From the NCBI RefSeq assembly GCF_900114745.1, contig NZ_FOUB01000015.1, forward strand, positions 1 to 64,000: 64,000 bases of DNA, in the 5' to 3' direction. The notes under the pieces are model-generated. The model ran no database searches, was not told where the DNA came from, and was given only the letters and a program-made list of their open reading frames with translations. Each line of letters starts with the position of its first letter. Position 1 is the first letter of the stretch. The position numbers and the translations under genes are program-made. The DNA is from Nitrosomonas communis (GTDB lineage: Bacteria; Pseudomonadota; Gammaproteobacteria; Burkholderiales; Nitrosomonadaceae). Of this stretch, positions 18,236-27,568 are shown piece by piece.

Positions 18236-19747
18236 ATGTCACTGGCTATCCTTTATAGTCGCGCACTATCAGGTATCGAAGCACCACTGGTTACGGTAGA
18301 AACTCATTTATCCAATGGTTTACCCAGCTTCACGATTGTTGGATTACCTGAAACGGAAGTAAAGGAAAGTAAAGACAGGGTACGTGCTGCGCTACAAAAT
18401 GGGCGATTTAAATTCCCGGCGCAGCGGATCACGGTCAATCTTGCACCGGCCGATTTGCCCAAGGAGAGTGGACGATTTGATTTACCTATTGCACTCGGTA
18501 TTCTTGCGGCAACGGGTCAAATACCTGCTAATAAACTTGATCAGTATGAATGGGTAGGTGAACTTTCTTTAAGTGGGGAATTGCGTCCTATCCATGGGGC
18601 ATTAGCCATGACCTATGGTGCGTCACGATCAGGACGTAGTTTTGTCCTACCGCAACATAATGCTGCAGAAGCTTCCCTGGTTAGGGAAGCATGCGTTTAT
18701 CCGGCGGCATCATTACTTCAGATCTGTGCGCATCTAACTGGACATGAATTATTGCAGCCGCACACAATACCCTCTGAAACAAGTATCGGTAGGGATAATT
18801 CAAGTTATCATCCAGATCTGACTGAAGTAAAAGGTCAGGTGCATGCTAAGCGTGCCTTGGAGATTGCCGCAGCTGGTGCTCATAGTCTATTGATGATTGG
18901 GCCGCCAGGCACAGGAAAGTCAATGCTGGCTGAACGTCTTCCGAGTATTCTTCCTACTATGACGGAGCAAGAAGCGCTTGAGTCTGCTGCTATGCAGTCG
19001 CTTGCTAACGGTTACTTCGATATTGCAAATTGGAAACATCGTCCTTTCCGTTCGCCTCATCACACCGCCTCTGCGATAGCCATGGTAGGAGGTGGCAGTA
19101 TTCCTCGTCCAGGAGAAATTTCCCTGGCAATGCATGGGGTGTTATTTCTCGATGAGCTGCCAGAATTTGATCGTAGAGTCTTGGAGGTGCTGCGTGAGCC
19201 ACTTGAATCGGGCCAAATCACTATCTCTCGGGCAACACGGCAAGCAAATTTTCCGGCACGGTTTCAGCTAATTGCTGCAATGAATCCCTGTCCTTGTGGT
19301 TATTTAGGTCATTATGGAGGGAAATGCCGCTGCACACCTGATCAGATAGCGCGTTATCGTGGAAAAATTTCTGGCCCTTTGCTTGATCGTATCGATATGC
19401 AGATTGAGGTGCCCGCTGTACCGAAAAAGGATTTGCTGCAGCAAGGGACAGGTGAATCAAGCCGGATGATAAGAACGCGAGTCGAGGCCGCCCGCCAATA
19501 TCAACTCGTGCGGCAGAACGGTACTAATGCTGGTTTGAGGGTGCATGAAATAGATCAACATTGCCAGCTGGATGAGCAGAGTAAACAGTTGCTGGAGCAC
19601 GCATTTTCCCGTTTAAATATTTCTGCACGGGCATACCATCGTATCTTGAAACTGGCACGGACTATCGCAGATTTAGCAAGTAGTGAGCAGCTTAACAGTG
19701 GGCATATTGCAGAAGCCATACAATATCGGCGACTGGATCGGAATTAA
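18236..19747 (+). CDS. comM: ComM/YifB-family AAA+ ATPase
   Basis: A 503-residue protein of the Mg-chelatase-like ComM family, hexameric helicases that promote branch migration during natural transformation. The N-terminal domain contains FTIVGLPETEVKESKDRVRAAL and GRFDLPIALGILAA; the AAA+ core has Walker A GPPGTGKSMLAERLP, Walker B GVLFLDELPEF, and Zn-like cysteines CPCGYLGHYGGKCRC. A C-terminal Mg_chelatase domain ends with DLASSEQLNSGHIAEAIQYR. The gene follows ubiK by 110 bases. Confidence 0.92.
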   Translation: MSLAILYSRALSGIEAPLVTVETHLSNGLPSFTIVGLPETEVKESKDRVRAALQNGRFKFPAQRITVNLAPADLPKESGRFDLPIALGILAATGQIPANKLDQYEWVGELSLSGELRPIHGALAMTYGASRSGRSFVLPQHNAAEASLVREACVYPAASLLQICAHLTGHELLQPHTIPSETSIGRDNSSYHPDLTEVKGQVHAKRALEIAAAGAHSLLMIGPPGTGKSMLAERLPSILPTMTEQEALESAAMQSLANGYFDIANWKHRPFRSPHHTASAIAMVGGGSIPRPGEISLAMHGVLFLDELPEFDRRVLEVLREPLESGQITISRATRQANFPARFQLIAAMNPCPCGYLGHYGGKCRCTPDQIARYRGKISGPLLDRIDMQIEVPAVPKKDLLQQGTGESSRMIRTRVEAARQYQLVRQNGTNAGLRVHEIDQHCQLDEQSKQLLEHAFSRLNISARAYHRILKLARTIADLASSEQLNSGHIAEAIQYRRLDRN

Positions 19748-19798
19748 CAGAAAGGCATTTTTCTTGCTCATGAGAGTGTAGCACAATACGCTATTTGA

Positions 19799-21193
19799 TT
19801 AATAATACTCAGGTCGGGCACAATTTTCAAAGCGTGTATATTCACCCAGAAAGGTTAGGTTGATTTTGCCAATGGGGCCATTGCGCTGTTTTCCGATAAT
19901 GATTTCAGCAATTCCTTTGTCCGGGGTATCAGGGTTATATACTTCATCGCGATAAATAAATAAGATGACATCCGCATCCTGTTCGATGGCGCCAGATTCA
20001 CGCAAATCAGACATTACTGGGCGTTTATGCGGATTAGGCCGCTGTTCCAGGCTACGATTAAGCTGTGATAATGCGATGACGGGTACTTGTAACTCTTTTG
20101 CCAAGGCTTTAAGCGACCGTGAAATCTCAGAAATTTCGGTGGCGCGGTTTTCACTGTGGGTATGTGAAGACATGAGCTGCAGGTAATCGACAACGATCAA
20201 TCCCAGTTCCCCATGCTGACGATAAAGTCGCCGTGCTCGGGCTCTAAGCTCCAGCGCATTCAATGCAGCACTTTCATCAATAAAGATAGGCGCATCATTC
20301 AGTTTACCCAGTGCATGAGTAAGCTTTGGCCAATCTTCATCTTCCAATCGTCCAGTACGAACCTTGTGCTGATCAAGCCTGCCTATTGAGCCCAGCATAC
20401 GCATCGCAAGCTGTGCTCCGCCCATTTCCATACTAAATACAGCTGCTGGCTTATTAAGCCCTAATGCCACATGTTCTGCAATATTAAGAGAAAAGGCTGT
20501 TTTGCCCATCGAAGGTCTGCCTGCGACAATAATAAGGTCTCCGGGTTGAAAGCCTGAAGTTTTCTGGTCTAAATCATGAAAGCCAGATGCAATACCCGTG
20601 ACATCACTCGGATTGTCGCGGCTATATAGCATTTCAATGCGCTCAACCACCTGCTTTAAGAGAGGTTGAATATCGATAAATCCCTGCTTACCACGTGCGC
20701 CAATTTCAGCAATTTCAAATATCTTGCTTTCTGCTTCATCTAATAGATCTGATGCAGAGCGTCCTGCCGGATTATAGGCTGAGTCAGCAATTTCTGTACT
20801 GATCTGAGCAAGCTTACGCATAATAGCGCGTTCTCTTACTATCTCAGCATAGCGGCGAATATTAGCGGCTGTTGGTGTATTCTGTACTATTGAGCCTATA
20901 TAAGTCAGCCCGCCAACATTCTGTAATTCAGCTGAATTTTCGAGCGATTCCGCGACAGTAATCACATCAGCAGGTTTATTTTGCTCTATAAGATTGCAGA
21001 TATGATGATAGATGAGCTGATGATCTTGCCGATAAAAATCAGTATGAGTGATAATGTCTGCAATTTTATCCCATGCATGATTATCCAGCATTAAGCCACC
21101 TAATACTGATTGCTCTGCTTCAACAGAATGAGGTGGAGTCTTGTAAATATCTAATAATTCATTATAAGCAGTGCTAGTGGGTAATTGAACCAT
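19799..21193 (-). CDS. dnaB: Replicative DNA helicase DnaB
   Basis: The hexameric helicase of the replication fork, about 464 residues from ATG at 21193 (MVQLPTST). The N-terminal domain starts PPHSVEAEQSVLGGLMLDN; the RecA-like domain carries Walker A AGRPSMGKTAFSLN, Walker B LIVVDYLQLM and the C-terminal KQRNGPIG. The frame is open to an ATG at 21286, but that upstream part contains the rplI terminator hairpin, so the shorter start is chosen. No intein is present. It follows the rpsF-priB-rpsR-rplI operon. Confidence 0.95.
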   Translation of the reverse strand: MVQLPTSTAYNELLDIYKTPPHSVEAEQSVLGGLMLDNHAWDKIADIITHTDFYRQDHQLIYHHICNLIEQNKPADVITVAESLENSAELQNVGGLTYIGSIVQNTPTAANIRRYAEIVRERAIMRKLAQISTEIADSAYNPAGRSASDLLDEAESKIFEIAEIGARGKQGFIDIQPLLKQVVERIEMLYSRDNPSDVTGIASGFHDLDQKTSGFQPGDLIIVAGRPSMGKTAFSLNIAEHVALGLNKPAAVFSMEMGGAQLAMRMLGSIGRLDQHKVRTGRLEDEDWPKLTHALGKLNDAPIFIDESAALNALELRARARRLYRQHGELGLIVVDYLQLMSSHTHSENRATEISEISRSLKALAKELQVPVIALSQLNRSLEQRPNPHKRPVMSDLRESGAIEQDADVILFIYRDEVYNPDTPDKGIAEIIIGKQRNGPIGKINLTFLGEYTRFENCARPEYY

Positions 21194-21251
21194 AGGAATC
21201 TGACAAAATCTGCAAACACTAAAGAAGCAAATTTTATCATTGAATGTTTGA

Positions 21252-21279
21252 AATATAAAAAAGGACTGTTGCCAGTCCT
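21252..21279 (-). terminator. Rho-independent terminator of the rpsF-rplI operon
   Basis: On the minus strand, AGGACTG (complement of 21273-21279) pairs with CAGTCCT (complement of 21262-21268) around a 4-base loop, followed by TTTTTTATATTT. It begins 25 bases after the rplI stop and ends ahead of the dnaB start, separating the ribosomal operon from dnaB. Confidence 0.85.
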
Positions 21280-21303
21280 CCTTCATAAAATAATCAAAAA
21301 TGT

Positions 21304-21759
21304 TTAAGTGGTTGTTTCACCTAAGACTGATACGGTAATATGGGCTGATACATCACTATGTAACGCGATAGTGATGGGATAATCACCCACTTGCTTGATT
21401 TGACCTTCTGGCATTCGAATCATCGATTTATCAATTGAGAAACCTTGCTCTTTAAGTGCCTCGGTGATATTTGCATTGGTAACTGAGCCAAATAATTTAC
21501 CATCCACTCCACTTTTTTGGGTTACTTGCACAAGCAAGCCGTCCAGTTTTGCTGCCAATGCCTGAGCATTTGCCATAGCTTCTGCCTGTTTTTTCTCTAA
21601 CTCAGCGCGTCTGGCTTTAAAATCAGCGATCGCGCTTTCAGTAGCCCATTTAGCCTTACCCTGCGGTATCAGGTAATTGCGCGCAAATCCTCTTTTAACA
21701 TTGACTATGTCGCCCAATTGTCCGAGGCTTGCAATTTTCTCCATCAGTATTACTTGCAT
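21304..21759 (-). CDS. rplI: 50S ribosomal protein L9
   Basis: A 151-residue large-subunit protein. The N-terminal rRNA-binding domain reads [30 protein letters not shown] with the L9 signature, followed by the long connecting helix (about residues 45-75) and a C-terminal domain ending in VSVLGETTT. It is last in the operon and is followed by a strong terminator. A good ribosome binding site (GAGGAG) precedes the start. Confidence 0.97.
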   Translation of the reverse strand: MQVILMEKIASLGQLGDIVNVKRGFARNYLIPQGKAKWATESAIADFKARRAELEKKQAEAMANAQALAAKLDGLLVQVTQKSGVDGKLFGSVTNANITEALKEQGFSIDKSMIRMPEGQIKQVGDYPITIALHSDVSAHITVSVLGETTT

Positions 21760-21777
21760 GATATTTCTCCTCAGTTC

Positions 21778-22056
21778 TTAATGCCGATCAGTGTAGGGCA
21801 GCAGTGCGAGAAAACGTGCGCGTTCTATCGCTGTATTTAACTGGCGCTGATAATATGATTTGGTTCCAGTAATACGAGCAGGGATGATTTTGCCATTCTC
21901 GCCGATAAAGTCTTTCAATATGTTGATGTCTTTATAGTCAATGGTTTTGATACCTTCTACTGTAAAGCGACAAAACTTTTTACGTTTAAATAAAGGGCGA
22001 TTTGCCATTTTTTCTTTATTTTTTAAATTACTATCTCTACCTCTTGTAAATCTCAT
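21778..22056 (-). CDS. rpsR: 30S ribosomal protein S18
   Basis: A 92-residue small-subunit protein with the diagnostic [20 protein letters not shown] and [12 protein letters not shown] prefer ATG at 22056 because TAGGA stands nine bases upstream; a second ATG at 22008 would give a 76-residue protein but has no good binding site. Betaproteobacterial S18 proteins such as that of Burkholderia carry a similar N-terminal extension. Confidence 0.95.
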   Translation of the reverse strand: MRFTRGRDSNLKNKEKMANRPLFKRKKFCRFTVEGIKTIDYKDINILKDFIGENGKIIPARITGTKSYYQRQLNTAIERARFLALLPYTDRH

Positions 22057-22091
22057 TGTGATTTTCCTATTTTTTCTGAATATTTGAATGT

Positions 22092-22388
22092 TTATAAGAT
22101 ATCGATATGCGTTACATGTAATGCTAACTGAGAGCTGATTTTGTTCTTTTTTCCAAGGAATCCGGTTAGCTTAACGAAGCTACCAACTTCCATATCGGAA
22201 ATTGCTTTCGCCATGTCAGCTAATGCTACGGCAAAAATTTTGCAAACTACCAGACGCTCAATACTTGCCTCAATCTGCTTTGAGGCATGGCTTATCTCGA
22301 ATTCTATAATTGCCTTACCGATCGGGGTATAACGTAATGGATCAATTCTTACAATTTTCCCGCAGATAATAGTCTGGTTATAATTCAA
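22092..22388 (-). CDS. priB: Primosomal replication protein PriB
   Basis: An OB-fold, SSB-like protein that bridges PriA and DnaT in replication restart. The frame is open to GTG at 22433 inside rpsF, but TTG at 22388 lies 13 bases after the rpsF stop, has AGG upstream and gives a 98-residue protein ([22 protein letters not shown]) of usual length. Recognisable segments are [24 protein letters not shown] and [11 protein letters not shown] at the end. Its place between rpsF and rpsR is the standard one and supports the call. Confidence 0.88.
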   Translation of the reverse strand: MNYNQTIICGKIVRIDPLRYTPIGKAIIEFEISHASKQIEASIERLVVCKIFAVALADMAKAISDMEVGSFVKLTGFLGKKNKISSQLALHVTHIDIL

Positions 22389-22401
22389 TAATTTACCTGT
22401 T

Positions 22402-22830
22402 TTAAGCCTCAGCACCGGCTTTCTCAGAGGCACCCTCTATCTCGGTTTCTGTGCTTGGGGCACTCTCTGGATTATCCTCTGTACCCTCACTAGTTATCGA
22501 TAATTTATCTTTATCTTCTTGCATCATAATAGATGGGGTAGTGACAGCTTCGTCCATTCTGATTGTAAGATGTCGAAGCACAGCATCATTGAACTTGAAA
22601 GCATGCTCAAGTTCATCCAGTGTTTCTTGGTTACATTCAATATTCATAAGGACATAATGCGCTTTGTGTACTTTTTGAATAAGATAAGCAAGTTGACGGC
22701 GCCCCCAATCTTCTACACGGTGGATCTTTCCATCTTTGGCTGTCACAATCCCGTGATAGCGTTCAATCATCGCAGGTACTTGTTCGCTTTGATCTGGGTG
22801 GACAATAAAAACAATTTCGTAATGTCTCAT
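22402..22830 (-). CDS. rpsF: 30S ribosomal protein S6
   Basis: A 142-residue protein with the S6 start [21 protein letters not shown] and [25 protein letters not shown]. The core ends near residue 97; the remaining tail is acidic ([17 protein letters not shown]), which is common and variable in S6. It pairs with S18 on 16S rRNA. It is first in the rpsF-priB-rpsR-rplI operon. Confidence 0.96.
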   Translation of the reverse strand: MRHYEIVFIVHPDQSEQVPAMIERYHGIVTAKDGKIHRVEDWGRRQLAYLIQKVHKAHYVLMNIECNQETLDELEHAFKFNDAVLRHLTIRMDEAVTTPSIMMQEDKDKLSITSEGTEDNPESAPSTETEIEGASEKAGAEA

Positions 22831-23204
22831 AATATCCTTATGGGTAAAGCTTCCCGCTAATTTGCAAGTCTACGGTGAAGCAAGGTTTAAAAAGTGCTGC
22901 CATAACATAACACTATAGCGCCATCTATTTTACTGAATGAATAAAGAAACATCAAAACCTTTATATCTCACAGTAGGGTTCAGTAGATGCAGTTTATTTT
23001 CCTGGTTCTCGCCTAGACAAAAAAGAAAAACGAGGAAATTGAGTTTGCTTAGTAATTTTTCCAAGATTCTTATATGAAATATACAAACCCAAAGTCAATC
23101 ACTGGTAACATATGCAGCTAATTTTGAAATTAAAAAATTTCTACCAAAGAATTAGATTTTTCCTGTGAACCGTTATTATCGATAAGAATTAGATAGATCA
23201 TTCA
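22831..23204. other. Divergent intergenic region rpsF / hemE
   Basis: 374 bp between two divergent genes. It is AT-rich and must contain the promoters of the ribosomal operon and of hemE. I see no gene, no strong hairpin and no repeat in it. Confidence 0.5.
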
Positions 23205-24272
23205 ATGACAAAATTAAGAAATGATACTTTAATTCGAGCATTACTACGCCAGCCTACTGAATACACTCCTGTATGGCTCATGCGACAAGCTGGGCGTTAT
23301 TTGCCTGAATATAATCAAACCCGTGCGCGTGCAGGCGATTTTCTGTCGTTATGCAAGAATCCTAATTTTGCGACAGAAGTGACCATGCAGCCATTAGCGC
23401 GTTTTTCACTAGATGCCGCTATTTTATTTTCTGATATTCTTACTATCCCCGATGCAATGGGATTGGGATTATATTTTGCCGAAGGGGAGGGGCCACGATT
23501 TGTACGTCCCTTGCGTGAAGAATGGGAAATACGTTCTCTCATCGTACCTGATCCCGACGTGCATTTGCGTTATGTCATCGACGCTGTTTCGCAAATTCGC
23601 AAAGCATTAAATGATCAGGTTCCGCTCATAGGTTTTTCTGGTAGCCCATTCACACTTGCATGTTATATGGTAGAGGGATGTGGCGGTACTGATTTTCGTC
23701 AAGTCAAGACTATGCTATACCAACGCCCTGACTTGTTACATCATATTCTCGACGTAAATGCACAGGCTGTTACAGCTTATCTCAATGCACAAATTGAAGC
23801 AGGCGCACAGGCAGTCATGATTTTTGATACGTGGGGTGGAGCATTGTCACATTCTGCTTATCTGGAATTTTCTTTGCATTATATGACTCAAATTATTGCG
23901 GGGTTAAAGTGTGAGCACGATGGTGCGCGCATTCCCAACATTATCTTTACCAAGGGTGGAGGGTTATGGTTGGAGCATATGGTCAATAGTAAATGTGATG
24001 CTATTGGCCTTGATTGGACAATAGATATTAGCGAGGCACGGCGTCGCGTTAATGATCAGGTTGCACTGCAAGGTAATCTTGATCCTGCAGTATTATTTGC
24101 TTCATCAGACACAATTACTGCTGAGGTCGAAAAAGTTTTGTCAAGTTATGGTCATGGTGCGGGACATGTGTTTAATCTTGGGCATGGAATTTCTCAATTT
24201 ACTCTTCCTGAGAATGCATTGGCTCTGGTGGAAGCTGTTCATACACTCAGTCGTAAGTATCATATAGATTAG
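23205..24272 (+). CDS. hemE: Uroporphyrinogen decarboxylase HemE
   Basis: A 355-residue enzyme that decarboxylates uroporphyrinogen III to coproporphyrinogen III in heme synthesis. Both signatures are present: [15 protein letters not shown] near the N-terminus and [16 protein letters not shown] in the middle; FDTWGGALS and [10 protein letters not shown] also match. Length is typical. A two-component system begins 36 bases downstream on the same strand. Confidence 0.96.
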   Translation: MTKLRNDTLIRALLRQPTEYTPVWLMRQAGRYLPEYNQTRARAGDFLSLCKNPNFATEVTMQPLARFSLDAAILFSDILTIPDAMGLGLYFAEGEGPRFVRPLREEWEIRSLIVPDPDVHLRYVIDAVSQIRKALNDQVPLIGFSGSPFTLACYMVEGCGGTDFRQVKTMLYQRPDLLHHILDVNAQAVTAYLNAQIEAGAQAVMIFDTWGGALSHSAYLEFSLHYMTQIIAGLKCEHDGARIPNIIFTKGGGLWLEHMVNSKCDAIGLDWTIDISEARRRVNDQVALQGNLDPAVLFASSDTITAEVEKVLSSYGHGAGHVFNLGHGISQFTLPENALALVEAVHTLSRKYHID

Positions 24273-24308
24273 CTAAGAATTTTTAACGCGATCAACTCTT
24301 CTCTATTT

Positions 24309-24992
24309 ATGCGTATACTCATTATTGAAGATGATAAGGCAATAGCTGCGAATCTTTATGATTTTCTTGAGGCGCGTGGTCATAGTGTTGATGCTGCGCT
24401 TGATGGCGCTACTGGATTTCGTCTGGCCAGTACGCAACCATTCGATGCTATTCTTCTTGATCTCAAGCTACCTTATCTGGATGGCTTGACGTTGTGTCGA
24501 AAGCTTCGTCAAGAATGTCAGATTGATATTCCAGTATTAATGTTGACTGCGCGTGATACGTTGGATGATAAGTTGATAGGTTTTGAAAGTGGCGCTGATG
24601 ATTACATAATAAAACCCTTTGCGCTAAAAGAAGTAGAAGCGCGTTTAACCGCCATGCACAAGCGGTACAGAGGTAAAGTCGCTGCACGAAAACTCGAGGT
24701 AGGTGATCTTAGTTTTGATCCAAAGACCTTATCGGTTCGTTTTGCAAATAATGATGTTAAGCTTCCACCAAAATGTATTCGATTGCTTGCATTACTAATG
24801 AGTGAACCTGGGCGAGTATTTAGTCGTAAAGAACTAGAGCTTGAGGCTTGGGAGGAAGAATTGGAAACCAGTGATACATTGCGAAGCCATATGCATGTAT
24901 TGAGACGAGCTTTATTAAAAGCTGGTGGATATGATCCAATTGAAACTGTTCATGGTCTTGGTTACTGTCTAACTTCAAGTGTTCAAAATTAA
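24309..24992 (+). CDS. OmpR/PhoB-type response regulator
   Basis: A 227-residue two-domain regulator. The receiver domain has the acidic pair in IIEDDKAI, the phosphoacceptor Asp51 in LLDLKLPYLDG, a Thr in MLTARD and Lys in IIKPFALKE. The C-terminal winged helix binds DNA (FSRKELELEAWEEE, then HMHVLRRAL, ETVHGLGYCL). It overlaps the sensor kinase gene by 14 bases. It resembles QseB/PmrA-like regulators, but the signal is unknown. Position 1.5 kb upstream of sbtA makes control of bicarbonate uptake possible but unproven. Confidence 0.9.
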   Translation: MRILIIEDDKAIAANLYDFLEARGHSVDAALDGATGFRLASTQPFDAILLDLKLPYLDGLTLCRKLRQECQIDIPVLMLTARDTLDDKLIGFESGADDYIIKPFALKEVEARLTAMHKRYRGKVAARKLEVGDLSFDPKTLSVRFANNDVKLPPKCIRLLALLMSEPGRVFSRKELELEAWEEELETSDTLRSHMHVLRRALLKAGGYDPIETVHGLGYCLTSSVQN

Positions 24993-26277
24993 ATATGGCA
25001 TTCGTCTGCGTGTGACGCTTGCCCTCGCAATTTTTAGTACCATCATTGTTGGTACACTCGCTATAAGTCTCTATTTTGCTGCTGATGACATTGAAGAAGC
25101 GCATATCAAACAAATTATAGAGGCTGAAATGGATCATGTAATTTTTCATTTTCGTCAGCTTACAAATTTTACGCCACAGGTAGGATCCAGTCTTAATAGT
25201 TACGTGATACATAACAGCAAAGAAGAATCGCAATTACCGCGCCACTTGCAGGATCTTGACCGTGGATTACATAAGATTTTTTATCATGATGAAGAAATGC
25301 GTGTTTTTGTGAAATATGATAATGGTACAAAATTTCTCGTTGCTTACAAAATTGGGTTTCATGAGCAGCGACAACGCGAATTTAGATTACTGGTTATTTT
25401 ATCGCTCGTTGGCGTTGTTGTGATTGCTTTTTTTATAGGGTATTTGCTTGCGGGTTTACTTGTCAAGCAAGTAACAGATTTAGCCGAACGAGTAAAGCGT
25501 TTGTTACCAGCTAATCAAAATGGACAAAGTTTGGTGACGAATAATTTGCATTGTGTATCACTGAGTCAGCCTGGTCAAGATGAAGAAGTGGCTCAACTTG
25601 CCCGTACCTTAGAAGATTATCAATATCGCATCATGCGTATGCTGCAGCGTGAACAGGAATTTACTGCCAATATCAGCCATGAACTTCGTACACCTATCAC
25701 AACAATTCTAACCAGTTGTGAATTATTGCTCGCTGAGCAAAATTTACCCAACAAAACCTATGCTCGAATAAAAAATATTGAGGCAGTATCCACTCGAATG
25801 GGTGAGCAAGTCCAAGCATTGTTGTTTCTGGCGCGTGAACAGGCTTTGGGGACGATGGAACCTGTAGCCATTGCTGAGTGTGTTTTTGACGCAGTTGAAC
25901 CGTTTTGTGAAGAAATTTACCAGAAAAAAATTTTACTGGATGTGGCTATTAAACCCGGGGAAGTATTGACCTTAAATAGACAGGCATTATACACAGCACT
26001 CGTTAATATGCTACGCAACGCTGTTCAGTATACTGAACAAGGGTATATTCGTGTAAGTTTCAGCAATAAGCATTTATCAATCTCTGATTCAGGCATTGGA
26101 ATTGAACCTGCTTTTATGCCCTTTCTCTATGAACGCTTTTTCCGAGGATCCAAGAAAACGCAAGGATTAGGAATCGGATTAGTAATTGTTAAACGGATTT
26201 GTGATTATTACGGTTGGAAAATTGATGTAGAAAGTTCTCCCGGGCATGGCGCAACTTTCCATATTACTTTCCCCTGA
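24979..26277 (+). CDS. Two-component sensor histidine kinase
   Basis: A 432-residue membrane kinase starting with GTG inside the response-regulator gene. TM1 spans about residues 10-31 and TM2 about 137-159, enclosing a periplasmic loop of about 100 residues with no domain I recognise. The dimerisation domain has FTANISHELRTPIT with phospho-His234; the ATPase domain has MLRNAVQYT (N box), DSGIGIE (G1) and GLGIGLVIVKRI (G2). It is the partner of the upstream regulator. The next gene group, sbtAB, starts after 170-260 bp. Confidence 0.9.
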   Translation: MFKIKYGIRLRVTLALAIFSTIIVGTLAISLYFAADDIEEAHIKQIIEAEMDHVIFHFRQLTNFTPQVGSSLNSYVIHNSKEESQLPRHLQDLDRGLHKIFYHDEEMRVFVKYDNGTKFLVAYKIGFHEQRQREFRLLVILSLVGVVVIAFFIGYLLAGLLVKQVTDLAERVKRLLPANQNGQSLVTNNLHCVSLSQPGQDEEVAQLARTLEDYQYRIMRMLQREQEFTANISHELRTPITTILTSCELLLAEQNLPNKTYARIKNIEAVSTRMGEQVQALLFLAREQALGTMEPVAIAECVFDAVEPFCEEIYQKKILLDVAIKPGEVLTLNRQALYTALVNMLRNAVQYTEQGYIRVSFSNKHLSISDSGIGIEPAFMPFLYERFFRGSKKTQGLGIGLVIVKRICDYYGWKIDVESSPGHGATFHITFP

Positions 26278-26371
26278 TAATTTGGTATTTTAATTACATA
26301 ATTTTCTTTCACTCCTTTCACATATTTTTCACACTGCCTGTGTTAACTTCTGGATACAAAGGATAGTTAAA

Positions 26372-26390
26372 CTCCAATAATAGGTTGGAG
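26372..26390 (+). promoter_or_regulatory. Hairpin upstream of the sbtA leader ORF
   Basis: CTCCAA (26372-26377) and TTGGAG (26385-26390) form a 6-bp stem with a 7-base loop, followed by AAAAATTAG. It stands 57 bases before the start of the small ORF that precedes sbtA. It may belong to the sbtA 5' leader; function unknown. Confidence 0.3.
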
Positions 26391-26446
26391 AAAAATTAGT
26401 CCCTTTGCTTGCTCCACAGACCTTTTATTCATCTCAGGAGGATGAT

Positions 26447-26539
26447 ATGAAGCGATATAACTTCAGACAGTCTTTTCTCTGGTTTGGGGCAAGAAATAGC
26501 GTATTGAACCAAATTAAACATTTTCAGGAAAGGAGTTGA
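26447..26539 (+). CDS. Small leader ORF (30 residues) directly upstream of sbtA
   Basis: ATG at 26447 is preceded by a near-perfect ribosome binding site, AGGAGG, five bases upstream, and the frame runs 30 codons to TGA at 26537-26539. The next base but one begins sbtA, and the sbtA ribosome binding site (AGGAG) lies within its last codons. The peptide starts MKRYNFRQSFLWFG; it is basic and aromatic, with no membrane segment. The strong initiation site and the one-base gap suggest it is translated and couples or regulates sbtA translation. This is inference; I know no named family. Confidence 0.5.
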   Translation: MKRYNFRQSFLWFGARNSVLNQIKHFQERS

Positions 26540-26540
26540 T

Positions 26541-27509
26541 ATGGCCACGATACAACCAGTTGTGTTCTTCTTTGTGTTGGGGGTGTTAGCGGGCGTAGTG
26601 AAATCTGATCTTAAGATACCTGAGGCTTTGTATAAAAGCTTAAGTATCTTCTTGCTCATAGCCATTGGCTTCAAAGGCGGAGTATCTATGGCCAAGTACG
26701 ATATTATGGAAGTGTTGCCTATCGCTTCGGCTATGGTTGTACTCGCGGCGATGGTTCCACTTACAGCCTATCCCATATTGAGATTTGTGGGAAAATTCAG
26801 TCAGGCTGATGCGGGTTCTATCTCTGCTCACTACGGCTCGGTGAGCGCGGTAACTTTTGCCGTCGGTGTGGCTTATCTAGCTAATATCAATCAGACCAGT
26901 GAAGGTTATATGGCATTGATTATGGCGTTGATGGAAATACCCGCGCTGGTGACCGGCGTGATTTTAGCGAAAGCAGGTGCAAATAAAGCCGAAGGGGAAA
27001 AAACCCAATGGGGTAAATTATTGCACGAAATTCTGACTGGAACGAGTCTGATACTATTGATAGGTGGTGTCATTATTGGTTACTACGCAGGAGTAACAAA
27101 CAATGTTGCACCGCTCGATAAAATGTACATGGACTTATTCATGGGTGTGTTGGCTTTGTTTCTGTTGGAAATGGGTCTGCTAGCATCGGCGCGTTTAAAA
27201 GCAGTCTTAGAAAAAGGTGTATTCATCGTTGCTTTTGGTATTTTGTTCCCATTAACCGCGGGGTTATTCGGTGCTTATGTCGGCTGGTATTTCCAATTAT
27301 CACCAGGTGGCACAATGTTGCTCGCTGTTCTATATGCTAGTTGCTCTTATATAGCTGCACCAGCTGCTATGCGTATCGCTGTGCCAGAAGCCGATCCAGC
27401 CGTATCAATCGGTGCTTCGCTAGGTGTTACATTCCCTTTTAACATTTTTGTGGGCGTCCCTATCTATTGGCAAATGGCTGAATGGTTTCATAGCATTCCT
27501 TTAGATTAG
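26541..27509 (+). CDS. sbtA: Sodium-dependent bicarbonate transporter SbtA
   Basis: A 322-residue inner-membrane permease of the SbtA family (formerly DUF897), which imports bicarbonate with Na+. Its membrane segments form two inverted halves: the first starts FFFVLGVLAGVVKSDLKIP, with GFKGGVSMAKY and SAHYGSVSAVTFAVGVAYL (substrate-binding loop Ser/His); the second contains ALFLLEMGLLA, and SCSYIAAPAAMRIAVPEADP near the C-terminus mirrors the first. A short cytosolic loop (about residues 150-160) separates them. ATG is preceded by AGGAG. The PII-like partner gene sbtB follows after 59 bases. Confidence 0.92.
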   Translation: MATIQPVVFFFVLGVLAGVVKSDLKIPEALYKSLSIFLLIAIGFKGGVSMAKYDIMEVLPIASAMVVLAAMVPLTAYPILRFVGKFSQADAGSISAHYGSVSAVTFAVGVAYLANINQTSEGYMALIMALMEIPALVTGVILAKAGANKAEGEKTQWGKLLHEILTGTSLILLIGGVIIGYYAGVTNNVAPLDKMYMDLFMGVLALFLLEMGLLASARLKAVLEKGVFIVAFGILFPLTAGLFGAYVGWYFQLSPGGTMLLAVLYASCSYIAAPAAMRIAVPEADPAVSIGASLGVTFPFNIFVGVPIYWQMAEWFHSIPLD

Positions 27510-27568
27510 TTAAAAAAATGGAATTTTTTTAGATTTGACCAATTTTTAACGACCTAGGAGGCAAGATT

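Noticed and set aside
21194..21286. Upstream start for dnaB at 21286
   Set aside because: The extra 31 codons encode the rplI terminator hairpin and its T-run; homologous DnaB proteins begin near MVQLPTST.
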